64,000 nt of DNA from Membranipora membranacea (Eukaryota > Bryozoa > Gymnolaemata > Cheilostomatida > Membraniporidae), in NCBI GenBank assembly GCA_914767715.1, contig OU612074.1:6525501-6589500 (forward strand), read 5' to 3'. The notes under the pieces are model-generated. The model saw nothing but the letters and a program-made list of their open reading frames with translations, did not search any database and was not told the origin of the DNA. This document shows, one piece after another, positions 57,026 through 64,000 of the stretch (positions within the stretch are counted from its first letter, which is position 1; every line of letters begins with the position of its first letter). A program made the position numbers and the translations under genes.

Positions 57026-59729
57026 TCAAATTCAGCTATCGTGTTGTTATTAAAGATTGTTTGGGTGTCAGTGAATAAACACATACATTTACAGCAATGC
57101 AGCATGATAACAGTCCCATAATGCACCACATTAAAACAGTTCCATAATGCATCTGCAGACTAGGAATACTGGGCTGATAAGGTTCTATTGCAGCCTGTCT
57201 TGTTGTCCCTTTATACAGAGCTTCTTGCTTTTTATTTCTATGGTAGCAATGTTATACACATCGACCTGAGTACAACAGGATTATGGGTTATAATATTTCC
57301 TTTTTGTTATATTCTCAGCTTATATTTTCTGTCATATAGAAGAGTAGTTCTTTCTTCGAAGGTTGATTCCTTTGAATGTGCTGAATATTCCTAGTGCTGT
57401 ACCAGAAACTACAGACAGCCCTCAATGGCCGTCGGGGTAGCGGTCGCCATCCTAAACGGCTGTGCCAGAAATGCTCGATTAATCTGCTCACTGGAAGCTA
57501 CAGTAACATATTCATCCATGTTTTGTGTTGATATGGCTTATTTTGCTTTCAACTTTGCCTCATTTAGTTTTAAAGTCATAAGCGTTAATCTGATTTATTT
57601 GAATACTTGAGTGCAGGTTGGAAGACAATTTTCCTCTAATATCAAGTAATTTACTATTGATAATACCCTATTTCGAGGTCAATACCACCAGAAGGAATTC
57701 ATTATTGTCTGAATTATTTTCCATGCAAAAGTTCAACACATTGTCGTTTGTATTTGAATCGGAAAAAACACATCCTCAAATAGAATATTAAGATGTTTAT
57801 CTATGTATCAAGCGACAGAATCTAAAGCTAGGTTCGGTACGCCCGTACCCACCATCTAACCTAGCACTTGAATCTGAAGCTTGACAATTGTCACCACTTA
57901 ACACGAACTTTACAGGAGGAAGAGGCCTTTTATTAGGCTACAAGAAACCAGCTTACCCACAAAGGGTAATATTGAACTGAAAGTTCATTACGCCCGCGTT
58001 AATCAAAGCGTTCATTCTCCCCATCGGAAGAAAGTGATGAACTTTTACTCTAGTATTTTCAATGTAGTCTTCCTAAGATGGTGATAATAGTGAAAAATTC
58101 CTACAGGTGCAAAGTTCCTGCGTACTCTTGTGTTTGCTTGGCCTGGCATACGATTTACCGCATGGTTTGTACGAGGCAGTGATGTAACAAACTCACAATA
58201 TTTTAGGTTTAATATTAGAGCTAAATAAACAAGTGTATCTGTTCTGCAAAAATATTAGTTTGTGATAAATTATTTAAAAATCAAATTTGTGAATTCTCAC
58301 ATTGACGTCAGTGTTTTATTACTAGACGGATTGCTGATAATATATAGTCGAAATTATCTAAAATTTTTCATCAATTTGTTCATAAAATCCTTGGGAGTAA
58401 ATAAGAATCTTCCCAGTATCTGCTCGGTAGCATCTTAGGTTGTGAAGGAGGAAATACCAACCAAAGTTTTCCCAACAATGTGAGACTTTAGGCAATGACA
58501 TTTTCATGTTATTTTGATTTATTTTCAACATGTTTGCAACATATATGTGGAATTTCAATTATTTTTAATCAAGGGTTTATGGTTATGTGAATACGATGGT
58601 CAGGGGTCTTTGATTGGTCTTTGGTATAACTGACTCTCTTCAACTGGCCAATCCCATTAAAATCTCATTGTGTATTCTAATCCGGTCCAACTATTATTAG
58701 AAATTGTTGCTCGACCTACTGAAATGATGCATCCTAGTCAGATTTGTAGGATTTCTCTGACCATATAATGTCATATTTTAGTTGGAGGTGAGAAGAGCCA
58801 CGGTCATGTCAATCCTTTAACCAGCTTGAGGTATGGATGGAATTCCTGTGCCATGCACAGGGGAGTGCAGATCTCCCAGTTGGCAGAGTATAGGCTACCT
58901 GTGCAGATATTTTCAAACTTTACTGCGGATATTTTTGGTTCAAACATTAGATCTTGGCCATGCATAACCAATTCCTCAGAACTGAGCAGTGTTGTTTCGT
59001 ACAACTTCACCAAACAGCCAAGAGGTAGCAGTATATCACCTGAAGCCCCTCAAGTCTATCAAACGTAGCTTTGAACTTCAGCCATACTTAGAGCCAAACT
59101 GTGCGGGTATAGCTGGTTGTAGTACAACATTATCACCACTTTCCTAGATCAAGTTTAAACCATTTGCCTGCATTCCAGTTGCTCCCGGTCCACTGGTCAA
59201 GCCTCAGACAAAGGCCTGCGTCATGACCAGTAGATCGGGAGCAACTCCAAATGCAAGCAAATGGATTAAACTTTGACTACCACTTTTCCCACTTCTCAAA
59301 CTATACTTAGAGGACCATTCAGCTGATGTTCAAAGTTATGTTATAGATTGTCTAGTCAAAGAGTCAGTAATATGATTGAGTAATACAGGATTTATCTGTT
59401 TGGAACTGTATCCATGCTTTGGGTACCTTTTAGCTTGTATAATATCTTTCGTGTGCAAGTGTTATGAAACCTTTATCAGCATGTGACAAGGTCAGCACAG
59501 TGAACAACAGGCATCAACCCATTGGTCCTGGGAATTACCTCCTTAGCAGTTAAAGTGTTATCGTATGTTAACCAACCATATGCTAGTTATTTCCGGCCAT
59601 TTCTTTCCAGCAAAAACCGTTCACACTTCATAGCTACATTCACACCACTCACCTTGTGAACTGCTAGAGTCAGATTCACTTCCTTTCCCATCATGTCGTG
59701 CGGCTGTACTTCTGCTGCCGTTCTGTTTG
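53668..59729 (-). CDS. Tomosyn (STXBP5)-like protein, 3' three exons
   Basis: Exons on the minus strand: 59729-59653, 56250-56083 and 54602-53668 (stop TAA). They encode about 393 residues in one frame with GT-AG introns. The 5' part, expected to encode WD40 propellers, was not found and probably lies outside the window. The first two exons encode a Ser/Glu-rich linker (SESDSSSSQ and SGESQFFSSEDDYQ). The last exon has low-complexity Lys/Ser sequence. It ends in an R-SNARE motif: LNERGEK with the zero-layer Arg, then SEIEDRTDNM, finishing KYKKKKWYEL, much like the KYKDKKWYQF end of vertebrate tomosyn. There is no membrane anchor after the motif, as in tomosyn. That family binds syntaxin and SNAP-25 and restrains vesicle fusion. 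The call rests on the C-terminal motif alone. A fast-evolving amisyn-like protein is the alternative. Confidence 0.75.
55566..55627. repeat. Perfect 21-bp inverted repeat
   Basis: Arms at 55566-55586 and 55607-55627 (GGATCATAGTGG and onward) are exact complements separated by 20 bases. Each arm itself contains GGATCATAGTG twice, overlapping. It lies in an intron of the tomosyn-like gene. Confidence 0.85.
56993..57026. repeat. TA dinucleotide repeat
   Basis: A nearly pure TA run of about 30 bases lies in the large intron of the tomosyn-like gene. Confidence 0.9.
59152..59273. mobile_element. Foldback MITE of about 122 bp
   Basis: Arms of about 49 bases begin AGTTTAAACCATTTGCCTGC on the left and AGTTTAATCCATTTGCTTGC on the right. 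They share GTTGCTCCCG and ACTGGTCA, with a short spacer of about 24 bases. No clear target duplication is visible. It lies in the large intron of the tomosyn-like gene. Confidence 0.75.
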
Positions 59730-59734
59730 CTGTG

Positions 59735-61470
59735 TCTAAAGCGAGAAATGGTCGACAAAAGTCTTACTTTGATCAATTGTGGAATCATAAATAATCCGCA
59801 AGAACACATTTTTTGCCAAGACTTGTTATCATCCTGTCATTCCAGATTAAGTTAGTCAGGCTAACCAACACCTGTACGCTAGCGATAAGGACTGGCATTT
59901 ATATTAAGATGGAGGTATTTGAGCATTAAGAGAATAAATGGAGCGTCACTATTTTTTGAGTTATGGCCATATTAATCCACCAGGGCATGAAGGGTACAAT
60001 CTACAAACAAGCAGTTTAGAGTTGTTTTTCAGTCACAAACTTAAAATTGGCTACTAACAGAAACCACATAAAAGGATGTACTTTGGTGTAAATTTTCATT
60101 AAGTTGCTGGTACCTGTTATTACTGTAATATTGGTATATGGGGGCTCAGTCAATGTGCGAGAGGATAGATCATGAAGCTCACAAATTCACCCAAAATACA
60201 GGAATTCTTTTTACAACAGAGAAGATTTTTTTTTAAATTTGCTGAACACCGCTCTTCAAAACAGGGTCCTGGCAATTCGTTTAGAAAGGAATATTATCCT
60301 TAAGGCCGCATATGGTTTTACAGACCTTGTTACCTATTAGCTATGCCACCAATGATGTCATTACATATTTAAAAATGTGTGATAGGACATCCTTTGAATG
60401 GGTATCCACTGTACTTTCCCTAGTTCTCACTAAGAACAAGTCAATGGGCATACAATGAAATTTACCCAATCTACCGATAAATTCCAGGGTTAATTTGCAT
60501 TATGAGAATTTTGACAAGGTCTCATGGAGGCTCGCTTGGGGCGAGCGCAAATCAAAGTTAGTGGAAAACTACAAAAAAACTATTCATTTACCTGTTTATT
60601 GAAAAGTTCAAGACCCAACCGTAACTGTTGTCTTAGACCTCTTATACGTTTTCTCATATACATACTGGATGATGAAATTGCTCTCAGTCATTGATAGGCT
60701 CTAGATACTCAAGATCAAGTTAGATTAAATTTGTCTAAATTTTTAGTAATTACACTTCTACCATACTGTGTCGCAGATGGTACACCCTAGGCAAGGGGAG
60801 TGCAACTCCAAATAAATTTGATCGAACTGAATTTACAGATACCTAAGACCGAGTTTGTTCCCTTTGTGTTGGCCCAGTGAGATTGCAAAAGGCAGGTATT
60901 GAGGCGTCACACCAGAGGTACAGTGCAAAGCTTTGGTACATGGCTTTTATAAGCAACCCTCCAAAGCCACGGAGGGAACAAATTTGTTCCACACGTGTCC
61001 CATTCTAAGACTAGTATGTTACACACAGCGGTCATATCTAGAACTGCATCGAAAATACATAAGGAAAACATTGAGGTGTCAACGAGGAAAACTGTGATAT
61101 GTTTTCAATGCTGGGATTTGCTAAAGTTAGAACTCAATGAATACTGTTTATAGTAAGTATAGTGTACTCTGTAACTACATAATAAGATCCTGGAATAACA
61201 TTGAAAACTTCCTCAAACGCCTATAAAAAGATTATTTTCACATAGAACTTTTCCTTGTTCTGATTTTACTGTGTAAACATGGGAAGGAGAGATCATCATC
61301 CCCTTGAACTAATATTTTGTTTATATTTATAACCATATTCAAGGTTCATTCTGAAAACAGGGAAATTTTCTTCCTACAACCTGGCTAGAAACAAACGTTT
61401 CTGTTTACTAAGAAGTAGACAGAAACTTGTTACAATAATAATTCCCAATACTCATGACAAACAAAGTCTA
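59735..61470. other. Region upstream of the tomosyn-like exons, no confirmed exon
   Basis: A donor-like CAG|GTAAAT occurs on the minus strand at about 60596. The frame that would fit the next exon is short and its acceptor is weak, so I did not include it. Confidence 0.4.
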
Positions 61471-61850
61471 ATTTAAATATATTCAATCATATATCACACT
61501 TTTTCCTCTGAAAAAAACCTGATCATTTTTTTTATAATAGATTGAGTAGTAATTGAAATTCAGTTTCCAAGTTTTATAATTAAGACAGTGAAGTTCAAAT
61601 ATATTCAATCATATATCACACTTTTCCCTCTGATAAAAACCTGATCATTTTTTTTGTAATAGATTGAGTAGTAATTAAAATTCAGTTTCCAAGTTTTATA
61701 ATTAAGACAGTAAAGTTCAAATATATTCAATCATATATCACACTTTTTCCTCTTAAATGAACCTTATTGTTTTCCTCGTAATAGATTAGTAGTAATTAAA
61801 ATTCAGTTTCCAATATTTATAATGACGACAGTATATTTCAGATATTTTCA
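61471..61850 (+). repeat. Tandem repeat, about 122-bp unit, three copies
   Basis: ATTCAATCATATATCACACT recurs at 61481, 61603 and 61725, exactly 122 bases apart. The units also share GTAGTAATTGAAATTCAGTT, with small changes. The third unit decays toward 61850. Confidence 0.9.
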
Positions 61851-61859
61851 ATCCACTAC

Positions 61860-63830
61860 CACTCGGCAAAATGTTTCTTGCATTAGACAATGACCTATAT
61901 CAGCCAGTCATCGGTAACCATTGCATGTTATCCACGATGGAAAACAATCTAATTAATCACCCTCCGATGTTGACAATCTTGTTTGCTGCCTGCTGCCAGA
62001 GTCTTATAAATTTATCAGAAATGTCATAAGTACCACTCGACTGGAGAGCAGCAGATTTCTTAACGTTATTTACCTTAGAGTGATATGAGTAAGAGCCTAG
62101 CTTCAGAGACTATCTAGATTTTTGTTTGGTTATGGGAGGCATGGCACCGTCCCGCGATCATAAAGCGAATCTGATACTTAATTATGAAGAGATTAAGCTT
62201 ATTTTCGTGTTGACAGCGGTGGAATGTAAATGACGGCTCGTCATCGAGTCAGCTTGTTACTGAGTCAGCAGAACATTAGGGTAGGTAGGTAGAAAAGGTA
62301 GGGTCTTTGACGTTAGGTGAGACATGATATTAGATGATGTGAGGCACTTTGTATGACATAATCGAAATATAATGGACGGTAGAATACAACTACGAAAATC
62401 AATGGAAAACACCCAGCAAGAGTTTTATAACGTTTCACTTCCGCAACGGGGTTGGGATATTTACGAGCAGAGTTGTGACTGTCACTCTTACAAAATCAAT
62501 TGAATAGGATTAGCTCATAAATACATTTATACTATAGATATAACCAGCGGACCTTCTTATCTGGTCTAGCTTTAACCAAGGTGTTGAAGACTAAGAATAA
62601 GTGAATTTTGAGTGCCCAAATATTCCCAGGTAGACAGCAGTGGAATTTCATGATGCCAAGAATGTGGTTGAAAATGAAAACGCTACTACCATCAACCCGG
62701 GCAGTACTTGAGCGATTATAATAGAGTAAGAGAAATTGCTCAAAAGCTGCAGGTTTTTCTGTCAGGTTTTCCCATCAGGTTTTGCTTTCATGTAAGCTTT
62801 CATTTGGAGAAACAAAAAACAAAACAAAGATTTTTGGTAGGTTCAAACGTAAACTTATACAAAAGAAACATTATTGTAGTTAGTGTAAGTGCATTTTGAG
62901 AGAGTTGTCTCTAGCCCCTTGACCACAGTAGGGTATGACATCACAGTAGGAAGGGTGATGTATCCCACCCTTCCTGATCACAGACACACATTTGGTGACA
63001 GATGGAATATTAATCTACATAACAGTCTACACTTCTCATCATCTGTGACAGAAAATCGATAGAGTATTTCACTTGTTAATTAAAATTTCACAGAAACAAA
63101 CGGAAATGTTACTGTCCGAAGTTTTCCTGCAATAACAATATCTATTCTCTGGGGGGAGATTAAAATATAGGCAATTTCTCAGAACTTGTTGGAAGAAAGA
63201 AATAAGAATGGGGCCTATACTCGTTTCTATTATGATCAAACGAGAAAACATTTTAAATAGTCCAAAAACACATTTCCGTGGAGCTTGGAACTAGTACCTT
63301 TGAAGAGCGAGAAACTCGCAGGAAGATAAGTTGGTCAACTTCGTGAAGCCTTGACATAGTGAAGTTCATGGCTAACAAACAGCTACTCAACCTCATTTAT
63401 TTATAAAAACTCCAACCCTAGGTGGTGAAAAGTTTACCATACAAACTAGGTACTCAAACCGTGCTCCTACTTTGTCACATAGAAAAGTTTTGACAAAATC
63501 AATTGGTAAAGGTAAATGTTTACCATGCAAAGGCTACCAATTTATAGCCTTGTATCAAATCATATTGAGTTGTAGACCAAGAATACTGACTGCTGATATG
63601 AATATTTAATATATAAATCGAGGTCTATATGTAGGCAGAATTATGGCCCCTGGTCTGCCGATAACAACAGCCCGAAATGTCATGACCAATTCATGAGATG
63701 GTAAGTGTTCAATGATCTTGGTTTACATGTGGAATTGCCCCCGGAATATTTGTTATTGAACTCCCAGGGGCCTCTGATACTATGAACTCATATTAATGTA
63801 AATCCCATATATAATAGCTCTATATACTAG
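61860..63830. other. Spacer without a visible gene
   Basis: No domain, exon chain or defined repeat was recognised. Short open frames at 62708-62899 and 63069-63251 have no support. Confidence 0.45.
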
Positions 63831-64000
63831 CCTGTTTATGACATAACAGAGGTTTTGCTGCACCTAAAGAGGGACGCGAGTTGATCAAAATCCTCGTACT
63901 GAGAGTGTGATACATCCTAAAAAACTAGAATGCGTCCTGAGGCCATGGTGGATTTCCTAATCGTGAGTGTGCATCAAGCTGCCAGAAACTGAAACAGGCA
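63831..64000 (+). repeat. Dispersed repeat, copy 2 (runs off the window)
   Basis: Same family as 23778-23953, sharing CCTGTTTATGACA, CTAAAGAGGGACGC, GAGAGTGTGATACATCCTA and GCTGCCAGAAACTGAAAC. The copy continues beyond the end of the window. Confidence 0.75.

Noticed and set aside
60596-60660. An upstream exon of the tomosyn-like gene
   Set aside because: The donor is good, but the frame needed to meet the exon at 59729 is only about 13 codons long with a weak purine-rich acceptor.
1-64000. CRISPR arrays, bacterial operons or viral genes
   Set aside because: No regularly spaced repeat-spacer array, no ribosome-binding-site gene clusters and no viral proteins were seen. The spliced genes show an animal genome.

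Overview
This window is nuclear DNA from an animal, most likely an AT-rich marine invertebrate. Genes are split into short exons with GTAAGT-like donors and pyrimidine-rich AG acceptors. Introns are a few hundred bases to several kb. The encoded families are metazoan: thrombospondin repeat, ENPP, LRAT-like, CD73 and tomosyn. The spacers carry tRNA-derived SINEs, foldback MITEs and microsatellites. I cannot name the phylum from sequence alone. All gene models below were spliced by hand and every reading frame was checked across its junctions.

Layout: 1-5.8 kb holds only weak exon candidates. 5.96-7.17 kb (+) is a complete 89-residue secreted protein with one thrombospondin type 1 repeat. 8.86-14.43 kb (+) is a nine-exon ecto-nucleotide pyrophosphatase/phosphodiesterase (ENPP) gene whose fourth exon is split by a 717-bp Harbinger-like MITE. 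14.5-18.3 kb has no visible gene. At 18.39-22.77, 23.43-26.89 and 36.53-40.19 kb (all +) lie three paralogous five-exon genes. They encode secreted proteins built almost wholly of Asn-Gly-Asn cassettes with paired NGNC cysteines; I do not recognise this family and regard it as the main novelty. Between the second and third copies, 28.13-32.20 kb (-) is a five-exon LRAT-like gene, followed by a diverged duplication and a large TTTG microsatellite.

40.85-48.36 kb (-) is a complete ten-exon 5'-nucleotidase (CD73) gene with signal peptide, all metal ligands and a GPI-type C-terminus. It lies tail to tail with the third Asn-Gly gene. 48.5-53.6 kb has no clear gene but contains a duplicated block with a conserved splice donor. 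53.67-59.73 kb (-) holds the last three exons of a tomosyn (STXBP5)-like gene ending in an R-SNARE motif; its 5' part was not found. 59.7-64 kb contains repeats only.

Most products are extracellular or membrane-facing. ENPP and CD73 could act in sequence on extracellular nucleotides (nucleotide to AMP to adenosine), but the ENPP subfamily, and so its substrate, is not settled, and the MITE probably disables the ENPP allele seen here.
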